Counted from the stretch's first letter, positions 8,501-17,117 are shown. The stretch is 54,301 nucleotides of DNA from JBGTFE01 sp036403235 (GCA_036403235.1 DASWRI010000087.1:1-54301); one strand, 5' to 3'. Notes: a model not told the origin generated them from the sequence alone. Program-made: numbers and translations.

Positions 8501-9100
8501 TTTCAAATTTTGATAGCGACCGGAAATGCCGGAAAGGTCTCGGAGATGAAAGAGCTTCTAGCCGATTTGCCGTTTGTTTTGCGCAATTTGAAGGAATTTC
8601 CGAAGATTTGCGAAGTCGAGGAAACAGGCTCGACTTTTACTGAAAACGCAGCCTTAAAAGCAACAGGCTACGCCGTCCAGACGGGGCTTTGGACGCTGGC
8701 AGACGATTCCGGTCTCGAAGTCGATGCGCTCGGCGGCGCGCCCGGCGTTTTTTCGGCGCGTTACGCCGGTAAAAACGCGGGCGACGCAGAAAAAATCGCT
8801 AAACTGCTCGGCGAATTAGGCGAGACGAGCGCGAGGCGAGCGCGATTTGTCTGCGCCGTGGCGCTTGCCGACGAGGCAGGCGATATAAAATTTCAAGCAA
8901 CCGGCGTCTGCAACGGCGTAATCGCCCTAACTTCAAGCGGCGTAAAAGGTTTCGGCTATGACCCGATTTTTGTGCCTGACGGTTTCGACCAAACATTCGG
9001 GGAGCTTTCCGGCGAGGTAAAACAAAAAATCAGCCATCGCGCGCGCGCAATGAAAAAAATAATTCAATATTTACGCGATTTTTACAGCCCTTGCAGTTGA
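8465..9100 (+). CDS. rdgB: RdgB/HAM1 family XTP/dITP pyrophosphatase
   Basis: House-cleaning nucleotide pyrophosphatase that removes deaminated purine triphosphates (ITP, dITP, XTP). The family start motif is ATGNAGK (from about residue 19). TFTENAALKA, LADDSGLEVDAL and GFGYDPIF are all present, as is the C-terminal SHRARA. Length is 211 aa against about 195-205 usual. The extra N-terminal residues MTMDNGQRTTDD come from an intergenic repeat word. No convincing ribosome-binding site is visible before this ATG, so the true start could be a non-ATG codon nearer the ILIATGN core. Divergent from the 443-aa gene; followed by tRNA-Pro. Confidence 0.92.
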   Translation: MTMDNGQRTTDDFQILIATGNAGKVSEMKELLADLPFVLRNLKEFPKICEVEETGSTFTENAALKATGYAVQTGLWTLADDSGLEVDALGGAPGVFSARYAGKNAGDAEKIAKLLGELGETSARRARFVCAVALADEAGDIKFQATGVCNGVIALTSSGVKGFGYDPIFVPDGFDQTFGELSGEVKQKISHRARAMKKIIQYLRDFYSPCS

Positions 9101-9172
9101 CTATTGCCTTTTTCGCCTGTAAAATTCGGCACTTGAAGGTGTTTCTTGAATGAAACGCGCCGAAAACGAGCG

Positions 9173-9249
<77 letters not shown>

Positions 9250-9287
9250 ATGATTTACAATTCGGTGGTTTTCGGCTCTTTTAATGT

Positions 9288-9316
9288 TTGCACATTGGCT
9301 GGCAAATATGTTTAAT
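9288..9316 (+). promoter_or_regulatory. Candidate sigma-70 promoter for the HU gene
   Basis: TTGCAC (9288-9293), a 17-bp spacer and TTTAAT (9311-9316) lie about 45 bp before the HU start. Strong expression is expected for HU. Similar AT-rich hexamers nearby cannot be excluded. Confidence 0.45.
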
Positions 9317-9362
9317 TAAGCAATTGAGTTTTACTAAATTATTTTGGAGGTTACATTAAATT

Positions 9363-9644
9363 ATGGCTCGTTTAACACAAACGGAAATTATCAACCAGTT
9401 GGCTGATAAAGGCGGTTTGAAGAAATCACAGGTTAAGGAATTATTTACCACTTTGGCAGCGCTTGCGGCCAGCGAAGTGAAGAAAAACGGAGAATTCAAT
9501 CTTCCGGGATTCGGGAAATTGGTCAAAGCAACGCGTAAAGCGCGCGAAGGACGCAACCCGGCAACCGGCAAACCGATTAAGATTCCTGCCAAAACAACCG
9601 TTAAATTCCGTCTCGGCAAAGCTATGAAAGACTCTGTCGGTTAA
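9363..9644 (+). CDS. HU-family DNA-binding protein
   Basis: Small histone-like nucleoid protein of 93 aa that bends and compacts DNA as a dimer. The pattern is complete: an N-terminal helical dimerisation region with LADKGGLKKSQV, then FNLPGFGKL, then the beta-arm with EGRNPATGKPIKIPA and final KFRLGKAMK. A GGAGG ribosome-binding site lies near 9344. It is monocistronic, with its own candidate promoter and a strong terminator directly after it. HU and IHF-alpha/beta share this fold; sequence alone suggests HU. Confidence 0.95.
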   Translation: MARLTQTEIINQLADKGGLKKSQVKELFTTLAALAASEVKKNGEFNLPGFGKLVKATRKAREGRNPATGKPIKIPAKTTVKFRLGKAMKDSVG

Positions 9645-9664
9645 TAGTTCTTTATTTTTTAACC

Positions 9665-9706
9665 AAAAAGACCGCTCGAATCGCAGGATTCAGCGGTCTT
9701 TTTTTG
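9665..9706 (+). terminator. Intrinsic terminator after the HU gene
   Basis: Stem aaaaagaccgct (9665-9676) with agcggtcttttt (9692-9703), a 15-nt loop and a T-run. The stem's A-run could also let it work on the minus strand. Confidence 0.9.
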
Positions 9707-9962
9707 TTTTCAACAGTTTGAGAAAAAAGTTACAATCCGCTTAAAAAAAAATGATGACAAATTGATTTTTTTCTGATAATATGCTCTTACATACGTTGGA
9801 AAAAGTTATTAACGACCCAAATTTTTCAGCAACTTTTCAGTTGGCAATTTCAACTAAATTATGAAAAAGCATCGTATTTAATTACTTTTTCAAAAAATTT
9901 GCCGCCTTTGCGACAAATTTCACAAGAACGGCGTAATGTTAATGAACGAAGGAGAATATAAA

Positions 9963-10214
9963 GTGGCAACAGCAGCTAAACTTATGACTTTGCAGGACAG
10001 AATCCTGCAGATTGACCATATTCAAGCACGCCGTTTTACAAAACTGAGCGGTGCGGCATTGGAAATAGCGACGGAAGGAATCATCAGACACCTGCGAGCC
10101 TGCGCTCGTATGGATGTCAATCCTGATGCTTCGGCCGTGCGCGAAATTATTGATGATGCGCTGAACGGCAGAAGAGTATTTGCGGAAACGTCAAACGACC
10201 TTCTCGCCGCCTAA
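9963..10214 (+). CDS. Small hypothetical protein, 83 aa, GTG start
   Basis: I do not recognise this protein. The GTG at 9963 follows an AAGGAG ribosome-binding site (about 9949-9954), which decides the start over an in-frame ATG at 9936. The product is soluble, helical and slightly basic at the front. It contains ATEGIIRHLRACARMD and an acidic/Ala C-terminus, with no signal or membrane segment. The 256-bp gap upstream (9707-9962) is AT-rich and gene-free and may include a long leader with a GATAAT-like -10 near 9775. The gene ends at a strong terminator, so it appears to be its own transcription unit. Confidence 0.75.
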   Translation: MATAAKLMTLQDRILQIDHIQARRFTKLSGAALEIATEGIIRHLRACARMDVNPDASAVREIIDDALNGRRVFAETSNDLLAA

Positions 10215-10253
10215 AACGTTTTATTTTTTTATATTTTAGCAATACATATTATT

Positions 10254-10282
10254 GACCGCCGTGATTACGGCGGTCTTTTTTT
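10254..10282 (+). terminator. Intrinsic terminator after the 83-aa gene
   Basis: Stem gaccgccg (10254-10261) and cggcggtc (10268-10275) around a 6-nt loop, followed by a run of eight T. Confidence 0.93.
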
Positions 10283-10283
10283 A

Positions 10284-10339
10284 TGAAGAATTTTTAGGTT
10301 TTGGACTTTAACCAAAAGCAAAAACCTAAAAATTCTTCA
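10284..10339. repeat. Perfect 19-bp inverted repeat between convergent genes
   Basis: Arms 10284-10302 (tgaagaatttttaggtttt) and 10321-10339 are perfect reverse complements with an 18-nt loop. The right arm contains the last codons and the stop of the minus-strand gene ending at 10326. It immediately follows the terminator of the plus-strand gene. Confidence 0.85.
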
Positions 10340-12122
10340 ACTTCACTTTATAAAGCGTATAATCGCCGATTCGCTCGCCTGAGTCGCGCTCGTACCAGGC
10401 GTCGAGATTGGTCAGGTCGATTTGCAGATAGCTCGGCACGACGACGTAGGAAAGCGTCGGATTTGTCGCCTGTCTGAGACTGAATGTGCGGCAGTATTCG
10501 CCGTATCGACGCGCTTCCTGCGCAACCTCGCCGTAGGTCAGAGGCTTTGCTTCGCTGGTCAGGCGGTCGGTGTGTCTTCCCCAGCCGAAAAGCGCAATCA
10601 TCGAGACGAAATCGCCTTCCATCAGTTGTCTTTCAAGCTGGCTCGCGTCGAGATTTGAATAATACAAAAACTGATAGTAACGCTCCTTGCTTTCTTCCCA
10701 CGTCAGCCCCGCAAAAACGTGTTGATGGCGCGCCCATAAAACGTTCTGCGGCGCAACGGTCGGCAAATCGTCGGATTCGAAACCGAAATGCAGAACGGTC
10801 GCCTGATGCGGATTAGCGTCGGTTTTAGCGAGCTCCTCCAGTCGTTTTGCAAGCGGCAACGCTTTATCGCGCGCCACGTTCGCTTCGTCGAGAATGCGCA
10901 CCGTGTAGTGACATTCGACAAAACCCCAGACGATTGCCAGCATCGCCAGACAGGCAACAGCGATTTTTGAAAAAACCGGCTTTTTCAGTGAAACGCTGCG
11001 CCAGAGAAGGCCGACGGTGATGACCAGACCGAGCGCGGCGACGTAATTTCCGATAAAAACCTGGTAATGAATCGGCTGAAGCGAGCGACCGGTAATTATC
11101 TGCTGGTTAAAAACAACCAGAGGAACGAGCGCGAAAGAGAACGCGAAAAGAGTCGAGCGGTCTTTAAATTCGATGACTTTCAGCCCGATGCCGGCAGCGA
11201 GCATCAGGATGACGACAAAACTGATGTATTCGGGAAAGCGCGTCAAATCCGGCGCGTGCGTGCGGACGAGCAGCTGCACGTTGTCCATCGCTTCCGCGCG
11301 TTTTGAGAGCAGATAAGCATACGGCGCGAGCGAAACGAGACAAGCCGCGCCGAGCGCGATAAAAGCCTTGAAATCCTTCCGGACGCCTTCAGGACGCGCA
11401 ATCAGCCACAGCGCGGCAACGCAAATGAGCCATGCGACGGCCGTCGTCCACGTGTAAAAATATGAAAAAACGGTAAACGCAAAGCAGAAAGAAGCCAGTG
11501 CGCCGTAAATTACGCGTTTGCGCACGTCTTCGGTCGTCACCAAGAGCCATACGAGCGCGCACATCGCCAGAAAAAACGGAAACGGAACGGCCGGCAGATA
11601 TCTTCGAAACGCCGGAAAATACGGGTAGGAATAGCCTGTTCCGAGAATTTCGCCGATTGCGCCTTCGCCCGCCGCCAGCGCGCCGCCGGCCAGCACGACG
11701 AGGCTTCCGGCCATCGCAAACCACGAATCCTTGGTGACGCGCGCGATTAGCCAGAACGCCGCCAGCGCCGCGAAAAATCCGGCGAGAGCGCCCGCCGCGG
11801 TCATCGCCCAGGGCGCGCCGACGCCGAAAATTCTCGCCGGAATCGCAATCAAGTAGGGCGCGGCAAACTGTATCGAAAAAAGCGATTCGGGCTGCGGATT
11901 TCCGGGCGCGTCGTCGCGGCCTGTATACGGGTCGTTTTTACGCGGGCGACCGTCAATCAGCGCGCGCACGTAAGACGCGTAAGCCACTTCGTCGATATCG
12001 TTGTAGGCGTAATGCCCCTGCCAGTCTTCGCCGCGCAGATAGAGCATCTTAAATTGCGGGTAAAGCGTAAAAATGGCCAGAAAAATTCCGGCGACGATGC
12101 CGAATTGCCAACGTATTTTCAT
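10326..12122 (-). CDS. Polytopic membrane protein, possibly GT-C-fold glycosyltransferase-like
   Basis: A 598-aa protein with an N-terminal membrane segment followed by a 75-residue periplasmic-type loop containing YNDIDEVAYASYV. About ten further hydrophobic segments then run to about residue 410. The last 185 or so residues are hydrophilic and contain FAGLTWEESKERYYQFLYYS. A first loop with acidic residues after TM1 and a soluble C-terminal domain is the outline of GT-C glycosyltransferases and related mannosyltransferase-like proteins. I cannot identify a signature that settles this, so the enzyme call is inference. It is a single gene, divergent from yqeY. Confidence 0.7.
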   Translation of the reverse strand: MKIRWQFGIVAGIFLAIFTLYPQFKMLYLRGEDWQGHYAYNDIDEVAYASYVRALIDGRPRKNDPYTGRDDAPGNPQPESLFSIQFAAPYLIAIPARIFGVGAPWAMTAAGALAGFFAALAAFWLIARVTKDSWFAMAGSLVVLAGGALAAGEGAIGEILGTGYSYPYFPAFRRYLPAVPFPFFLAMCALVWLLVTTEDVRKRVIYGALASFCFAFTVFSYFYTWTTAVAWLICVAALWLIARPEGVRKDFKAFIALGAACLVSLAPYAYLLSKRAEAMDNVQLLVRTHAPDLTRFPEYISFVVILMLAAGIGLKVIEFKDRSTLFAFSFALVPLVVFNQQIITGRSLQPIHYQVFIGNYVAALGLVITVGLLWRSVSLKKPVFSKIAVACLAMLAIVWGFVECHYTVRILDEANVARDKALPLAKRLEELAKTDANPHQATVLHFGFESDDLPTVAPQNVLWARHQHVFAGLTWEESKERYYQFLYYSNLDASQLERQLMEGDFVSMIALFGWGRHTDRLTSEAKPLTYGEVAQEARRYGEYCRTFSLRQATNPTLSYVVVPSYLQIDLTNLDAWYERDSGERIGDYTLYKVKLKNF

Positions 12123-12126
12123 AATT

Positions 12127-12262
12127 TGAAAGTTTGAAGTCCGAAGTCAAAGAATTGACCGGGGAAAACACAGATTAGCACAGATAAATGCGGATTAGAA
12201 AAATGCTGTGCCAAGATTGCTTTTCGACTTGAGACTTGAGACTTTCGACATTAGACTTTATT
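12127..12262. repeat. Word-repeat spacer between divergent genes
   Basis: Contains aaagtttgaagtccgaagtcaaag (12128-12151, gapped by punctuation-like mismatches) and an approximate reverse complement made of gacttgagacttgagac words (about 12229-12258). Between them are acacagattagcacagataaatgc words. No gene is visible. It must also hold the promoters of both flanking genes. Confidence 0.55.
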
Positions 12263-12263
12263 T

Positions 12264-12716
12264 ATGAGCTTAAAGGACAAAATTACAAGCGATATGACCG
12301 CCGCGATGAAGGCGAAGGACGCAAACCGGCTTTCGACGCTCCGAATGGCCAAATCGGCTTTGATGAACGAGCAGAACAAACGCGGCGCGGGTTATGAATT
12401 GACCGACGAGGAAATCACGAAAACGCTGCTCTCGCTCGTCAAACAGCGCAAAGATTCAATCGAGCAATACACAAATGCCGGGCGCGCCGAGCTGGCCGAC
12501 AAGGAGCAGGCGGAAATCGTCGTTCTCGAAGAATATTTGCCGCAGGCCGCATCGCGTGAAGAAATCGAAACGGCGGTCGGCGAGGCAATCGCCGAGACGG
12601 GCGCAAGCTCGATGAAGGAAATGGGCGCGGTCATGAAAGCGACGCTCGCCAAACTGCAGGGCAAAACGGCTGACGGAAAATTGGTCAGCGAAACGGTAAA
12701 AATGAAGCTGCAATAA
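12264..12716 (+). CDS. yqeY: GatB/YqeY domain protein
   Basis: A 150-aa stand-alone YqeY protein, the usual family length. The N-terminal helical domain has MKAKDANRLSTLRMAKSAL. The central part has EEYLPQAASREEIE, followed by GASSMKEMGAVMKA and KLQGKTADGKLVSETVK, all characteristic. The YqeY fold resembles the C-terminal tRNA-recognition domain of GatB, but free YqeY has no firmly assigned reaction. It is cytoplasmic. It is followed by two small secreted proteins that need not share its function. Confidence 0.92.
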   Translation: MSLKDKITSDMTAAMKAKDANRLSTLRMAKSALMNEQNKRGAGYELTDEEITKTLLSLVKQRKDSIEQYTNAGRAELADKEQAEIVVLEEYLPQAASREEIETAVGEAIAETGASSMKEMGAVMKATLAKLQGKTADGKLVSETVKMKLQ

Positions 12717-12771
12717 AATCGCCTGACTGCAACCTAAAAACGTTTCGCGCAATCGAATTTTTTTAGAAAAT

Positions 12772-13236
12772 ATGAAAACTCGCCTGAAATTTTTATTTCT
12801 TATCTCGCTGATTTTCTGTTTTTCGACTCAGAATTTCGGGCAGACTTCGGATATCAATGTTCCCGACAAAGCGATGGAGCAAGTCGTTCGGAGAATTTTA
12901 ACCTGGTATTTCAAGCCGCGCAGCGAGCCAAAGAAAATTTGTCTTTCTTCGAGAGGAATTAAAAAGGCATGGCTGCCGGAAATTAAAAATATCGATTTTC
13001 AATTGATACCTGACGAAGAACTCGGACAATCCGGAAATGTTTTCTTTTTTACAGCGCCCACGCTTGAAAACGGCCGATACGAAATCGGATTCGGTTACGG
13101 CGAGCCGGATTGCTCGGCCAGCGGCGACACGTGGTATTTTCGTCTCTCGAAACAAAAAACCCGGCTCTGGAAACCCGTCGGTGCGGGCTTCGGCAGCGGT
13201 TGCGGCACGGGCGACAGTAACGGTTCTGCAAAATGA
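12772..13236 (+). CDS. Small secreted hypothetical protein (paralogue A)
   Basis: Unrecognised, 154 aa. The N-terminus is a classic Sec signal (basic MKTRLK, hydrophobic core, FGQ near residue 24). A PEIKNIDFQLI segment matches IPEIKGIDIVLI in the next gene, so the two look like diverged tandem paralogues. The C-terminal half contains YGEPDCSASGDTWYF and a Gly/Cys-rich end with three Cys, suggesting disulphides in the periplasm. It lies 55 bp after yqeY. Confidence 0.72.
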   Translation: MKTRLKFLFLISLIFCFSTQNFGQTSDINVPDKAMEQVVRRILTWYFKPRSEPKKICLSSRGIKKAWLPEIKNIDFQLIPDEELGQSGNVFFFTAPTLENGRYEIGFGYGEPDCSASGDTWYFRLSKQKTRLWKPVGAGFGSGCGTGDSNGSAK

Positions 13237-13306
13237 TTTTGCGAAGTTTTAGAATCTTTCAAAGCAAACGCCGGTTTATTCAATTAACTCTTTTTAACTG
13301 CATCAT

Positions 13307-13774
13307 ATGAAGCTGAATTTAACGTTTTTATTTTTTATATTTCTGCTGGCCGCGCCCGTTTTCGCCCAGACGGAAAACAATACCGGGCTTAATGACGGCG
13401 ACAAAGAGCAAATAATCGTCGAAATCTTAAAGCAGGAAATCCGGCGCGACGAAGAGCAGGATAAGAAAAAACAAAACATCATTTACATTCTGGACGAAAA
13501 TCTTCCGGTAAAACAAATTCCCGAAATAAAAGGCATCGACATCGTTTTAATCAAACAGGCCGATGTCGAAGCGAAAAAGAATTCCGAAATCGAATATTAC
13601 GAATTTAGAGAATTTAGAGTCGAAGCGGCAAAAGTTTCGATAACCGTTATCTGGAATCAGAGAGATTCATCGAGTAGTCATTCGGCTGTCATCGAGTATA
13701 AATGTCAAAAAAAATCCGGTAAATGGAAAGTCGTCGGAGAAGTCGTCGGCATTTCCGTCGGGGAAAACGCTTAA
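13307..13774 (+). CDS. Small secreted hypothetical protein (paralogue B)
   Basis: Unrecognised, 155 aa, with a clear Sec signal peptide ending APVFAQ. The mature part starts with a very charged helix (KQEIRRDEEQDKKKQ). The shared motif IPEIKGIDIVLI follows, then beta-like stretches ending in KWKVVGEVVGISV. The layout and motif match the preceding gene at low identity, pointing to tandem duplication and divergence. The end resembles small NTF2-like or DUF secreted proteins, but I cannot name a family. Confidence 0.7.
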   Translation: MKLNLTFLFFIFLLAAPVFAQTENNTGLNDGDKEQIIVEILKQEIRRDEEQDKKKQNIIYILDENLPVKQIPEIKGIDIVLIKQADVEAKKNSEIEYYEFREFRVEAAKVSITVIWNQRDSSSSHSAVIEYKCQKKSGKWKVVGEVVGISVGENA

Positions 13775-13864
13775 AATCAAAAGATAAAACAATTTGGGAA
13801 ATTATAAAAGCGCTTCTGAAATGGTGCGAGCCGGTCGAGTACAGCAAAAAAATTCAGTTTTTAC

Positions 13865-14998
13865 TTACCCGAAGATATTCCTAACCTTGTCCATAAAGCT
13901 CGCGTCTTCGAAATCGACGTCCTCGATTTCGGCGAGCTGTTCGAGCAGTTTTCGCTGCTCTTTGGTCAGCGTTTTCGGTGTGATGATGGTGACGGCGACG
14001 AACATATCGCCTTTGCCGCGGCCGCCGAGGATGGGCATTCCCTGCGATTTGACGCGAAAAACCGTTCCGGTCTGCGTTCCGGCGGGAATCTTTAAATCTT
14101 CGTCTTTGCCGTCGAGAGTTTTGACCTTGATTTCCGCGCCGAGCGCCGCCTGCGCGAAGGTTATCGGGTGAGCGACGTATAGATTCGAGCCCTGCCGCTC
14201 AAACATTTCGTGTTCGGCAACGTGGATGACGACGTATAAATCGCCGGTCGGCCCGCCGTTTGCGCCCGCTTCGCCTTCGCCGCTGACGCGCAGACGCGAG
14301 CCCGTTTCGACACCGGCGGGAATTTTTATTTCGAGCGATTTTTCTTTTTCGAGGCGTCCCGCGCCGTGACACGATTTACACGGATTTTTGATGATTTGGC
14401 CTGTTCCGCCGCAGTTCGGGCACGTTCGCATGACCGAGAAAAAACCTTGCTGGTAGCGCGATTGGCCGCTTCCGCTGCAGGTAATGCAGGTTTCCGGCTC
14501 GCTTCCCTTTTCCGCGCCTTTGCCTTCGCACTCTTCGCACTTTTCAAGCCGCGGAATGCGCAGTTTTTCTTCCTTTCCGGTCGCGGCTTCTTCGAGCGTA
14601 ATTTCCAAATCGTAGCGTAAATCAGCGCCGCGCTGCGCCGCCGTGCGCGATGAGCTTCGGCCGCCGCGCCCGCCTCCGCCGAACACGTCGCCGAAACCGA
14701 ACAAATCGAAAATATCCTCGATATTGGAAAAGCCCGCGCCCGACGCGCCGCCAAATCCAGCGCCCGCGCCGCTGCCGACTCCGGCGTGGCCGAAACGGTC
14801 GTATGAAGCGCGTTTCTGCGCGTCCGACAAAACCGAATAAGCTTCGGCGGCTTCCTTGAATTTTTCTTCAGCCGTGTGGTCGTCCGGATTTTTGTCCGGG
14901 TGATATTTGATTGCCTGCGTGCGATAAGCGCGCTTGATTTCCGTATCGTTCGCGTTTTTTTCAACGCCTAAAACTTCGTAATAATCTCTCTTACTCAT
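13865..14998 (-). CDS. dnaJ: Chaperone protein DnaJ
   Basis: Type I (class A) J-protein of 377 aa that delivers substrates to DnaK and stimulates its ATPase. The J domain (1-70) has the HPD motif in KYHPDKNPDD. A Gly/Phe/Ser-rich linker follows (about 72-125). The zinc domain has four CxxCxGxG repeats: CEECEGKG, CITCSGSG, CPNCGGTG and CKSCHGAG. C-terminal beta-domains run from about residue 220. It is the last gene of the hrcA-grpE-dnaK-dnaJ run, but 241 bp and a terminator separate it from dnaK, so it is probably made at a lower level or from its own promoter. Confidence 0.97.
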   Translation of the reverse strand: MSKRDYYEVLGVEKNANDTEIKRAYRTQAIKYHPDKNPDDHTAEEKFKEAAEAYSVLSDAQKRASYDRFGHAGVGSGAGAGFGGASGAGFSNIEDIFDLFGFGDVFGGGGRGGRSSSRTAAQRGADLRYDLEITLEEAATGKEEKLRIPRLEKCEECEGKGAEKGSEPETCITCSGSGQSRYQQGFFSVMRTCPNCGGTGQIIKNPCKSCHGAGRLEKEKSLEIKIPAGVETGSRLRVSGEGEAGANGGPTGDLYVVIHVAEHEMFERQGSNLYVAHPITFAQAALGAEIKVKTLDGKDEDLKIPAGTQTGTVFRVKSQGMPILGGRGKGDMFVAVTIITPKTLTKEQRKLLEQLAEIEDVDFEDASFMDKVRNIFG

Positions 14999-15000
14999 AA

Positions 15001-15105
15001 GTCAGTGGTCGGTGGTCAGCGCTCGATAGCCGGTTGCCGTTTGAAATTTAACCGTGTTCTCAAATAAAACTCCAGTGTCCAACAAACAACGGACGACGAA
15101 CTACT
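15001..15105. repeat. Word inverted repeat between dnaK and dnaJ
   Basis: Left words gtcagtggtcggtggtcag (15001-15019) and right words ggacgacgaactactgac (about 15091-15108) are approximate reverse complements. A second weaker set (gtgaaaagcggaatctgaaa at 15180 against ttttcagctttcag near 15225) abuts the dnaK stop. Both lie in the same 241-bp spacer. Confidence 0.6.
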
Positions 15106-15108
15106 GAC

Positions 15109-15150
15109 AAAAAAGAACGTCGGCTTTATCTAAAAAACCAACGTTCTTTA
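15109..15150 (-). terminator. Intrinsic terminator after dnaK
   Basis: On the minus strand, aaagaacgttgg (15149-15138) pairs with ccgacgttcttt (15123-15112) with one mismatch at the inner end, then a T-run. It lies about 90 bp downstream of the dnaK stop and ahead of dnaJ, so it should attenuate dnaJ transcription. Confidence 0.75.
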
Positions 15151-15239
15151 ATTTTGCGCTAAATCGCGTTTTTGTTCAAGTGAAAAGCGGAATCTGAAAA
15201 AATGCATCGCTTTCAGCTCTCGGTTTTCAGCTTTCAGTT

Positions 15240-17045
15240 TTAAACTACCGTCATCAGCGCCTCGGTCAATTTATTCGCCGCGTCTTCGACTTTTGCCAGC
15301 GATTCCTGCAGCACTTCTTCTTCTTCCGACACCAGATTTTCTTCGGCTTCGCCGAGCACGCCGTTGATTTCCTGCTGTTGTTCGAGCGGCAGCGATTTTC
15401 CGAACTCGACCATCGCCTTGCGCGTGTTTTTGATTAAAGATTCGAGCCGGTTGCGCGACATAATCAAGTCTTTCGCCTTTTTGTCGCTGTCGACCGAATT
15501 TTCCGCTTCCATTATCAGGCGGTCGATTTCGTCCGGCGCGAGTCCCGAAGACGGCGTAATCTGCATCGCCTGTTCGAGTCCGGTCATTTTGTCTTTCGCC
15601 GAGACGTTGACGATGCCGTTGGCATCGACTTCAAACGCGACGTCAATCTGCGGAATGCCGCGCGGCGCGGGCGGAATGCCGACAAGCTCGAATTTTGCAA
15701 GACTTCGGTTGCCGCTGACGACTTCGCGCTCACCCTGCAGAATATGAATTTCGACCGACTGTTGATTATCGACGACCGTCGTAAACGTCATCGTGTTTTT
15801 GAGCGGAATCGTCGAGTTGCGCGCGATTAATTTGACAAACAAACCGCCGCGCGTTTCGAGGCCGAGCGAGAGAGGCAAAACGTCCAGAAGCACGATGTCT
15901 TTCACGTCTCCGGTCAAAACGCCGCCTTGAATCGCCGCGCCCATCGCGACGACTTCGTCCGGGTTGATTTCCGCCGAAGGCTCTTTGCCGAAAACTTCCT
16001 TGACGGTTTTCGTGATAAGCGGCGAGCGCGTCTGGCCGCCGACGAGAATCACCTTGTCGACGTCTGCCGGCTGAAGCTTTGCGTCCCAGAGCGCTTTCTG
16101 GCAGGGCTCGACCGAAGATTCGACCAAATCCATCACCAAATCTTCAAATTTCGAACGCGTCAAAACGGTGTTGATGTGTTTCGGCCCGGTTGCGTCCGCC
16201 GCGATAAACGGCAGGTTTATCGTCGTTTCAGTCACGCTCGACAACTCGCATTTGGCGCGCTCAGCCGCTTCTTTCAATCTTTGCAGAGCAAGCCGGTCTT
16301 CGCGCAAATCAATGCCGTTGTCGGTTTTGAAATTTTCGACGAGCCAGCCGATGATGCGCTGGTCGAAATCTTCGCCGCCGAGAAACGTGTTGCCCGAGGT
16401 CGATAAAACTTCGAAAACGCCATCGTTGATTTCCAGAATCGTGATGTCGAATGTTCCGCCGCCGAGGTCGTAAACGGCGACGCGCTCCGACTTTTGTTTG
16501 TCAAAACCGTAGGCGAGCGCGGCGGCCGTCGGCTCGTTGATGATGCGCTCGACTTCGAGCCCCGCGATTTTTCCGGCGTCGCGCGTCGCCTGTCGCTGCA
16601 TATCGTCGAAATACGCCGGAACGGTGACGATGGCCTCGGTGATTTTATCGCCTAAAAATTCTTCGGCCGCCAGCTTTAAGCGCTGCAAAACGATTGCCGA
16701 GATTTCCGGCGGGCTGTAAACGCGGTCGAGGACGCGGATGTGCGCGTCGCCGTTCGGCGCTTCGGTTATCTCAAACGGCACGGTTTCGCGCATTTTTTCG
16801 ACTTCGAGCGAGTCGAACTTTCGCCCGATAAGACGTTTGACGGCATACAGCGTGTTGGCGGCGTTCGTCACGGCCTGGCGCTTGGCGATTTGCCCGACGA
16901 GGCGCTCGCCTTTTTCCGTAAAACCGACGACTGAAGGTGTCGTTCGCCCGCCTTCCTTGTTCGATATAATCTGAACCGTTCCGCCTTCCAAAACCGAAAC
17001 GCAGCAGTTTGTCGTGCCTAAATCTATTCCGATGACTTTGCTCAT
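15240..17045 (-). CDS. dnaK: Chaperone protein DnaK (Hsp70), short C-terminus
   Basis: Hsp70 ATPase chaperone, 601 aa from the ATG at 17045 (MSKVIGIDLGTTN). Signatures are IDLGTTNCCVSV, VYDLGGGTFDITI and VILVGGQTRSPLI, followed by a linker DVLPLSLGLET leading into the substrate domain. Typical DnaK proteins are about 610-640 aa and end in a disordered acidic tail; this one stops at LTEALMTVV, right after the helical lid, with no EEVD-like motif. The catalytic and substrate domains look intact. It lies in the order hrcA-grpE-dnaK, with 64 bp after grpE. The missing tail resembles specialised DnaK variants, but the operon argues that this is the main copy. Confidence 0.95.
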   Translation of the reverse strand: MSKVIGIDLGTTNCCVSVLEGGTVQIISNKEGGRTTPSVVGFTEKGERLVGQIAKRQAVTNAANTLYAVKRLIGRKFDSLEVEKMRETVPFEITEAPNGDAHIRVLDRVYSPPEISAIVLQRLKLAAEEFLGDKITEAIVTVPAYFDDMQRQATRDAGKIAGLEVERIINEPTAAALAYGFDKQKSERVAVYDLGGGTFDITILEINDGVFEVLSTSGNTFLGGEDFDQRIIGWLVENFKTDNGIDLREDRLALQRLKEAAERAKCELSSVTETTINLPFIAADATGPKHINTVLTRSKFEDLVMDLVESSVEPCQKALWDAKLQPADVDKVILVGGQTRSPLITKTVKEVFGKEPSAEINPDEVVAMGAAIQGGVLTGDVKDIVLLDVLPLSLGLETRGGLFVKLIARNSTIPLKNTMTFTTVVDNQQSVEIHILQGEREVVSGNRSLAKFELVGIPPAPRGIPQIDVAFEVDANGIVNVSAKDKMTGLEQAMQITPSSGLAPDEIDRLIMEAENSVDSDKKAKDLIMSRNRLESLIKNTRKAMVEFGKSLPLEQQQEINGVLGEAEENLVSEEEEVLQESLAKVEDAANKLTEALMTVV

Positions 17046-17052
17046 AATTTTT

Positions 17053-17117
17053 TGTAAGCGGATAGTTAAGAGTAAAGAAAATAAACTATCCACTATCAAC
17101 TGTTCACTATCAACTCT
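17053..17117. repeat. Word repeat between grpE and dnaK
   Basis: Words ggatagttaagag, ctatccactatcaac and ttcactatcaactc. ggatagtt (about 17057-17064) is complemented by aactatcc downstream. It overlaps the grpE stop codon, so the last codon of grpE sits inside it. Confidence 0.55.
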
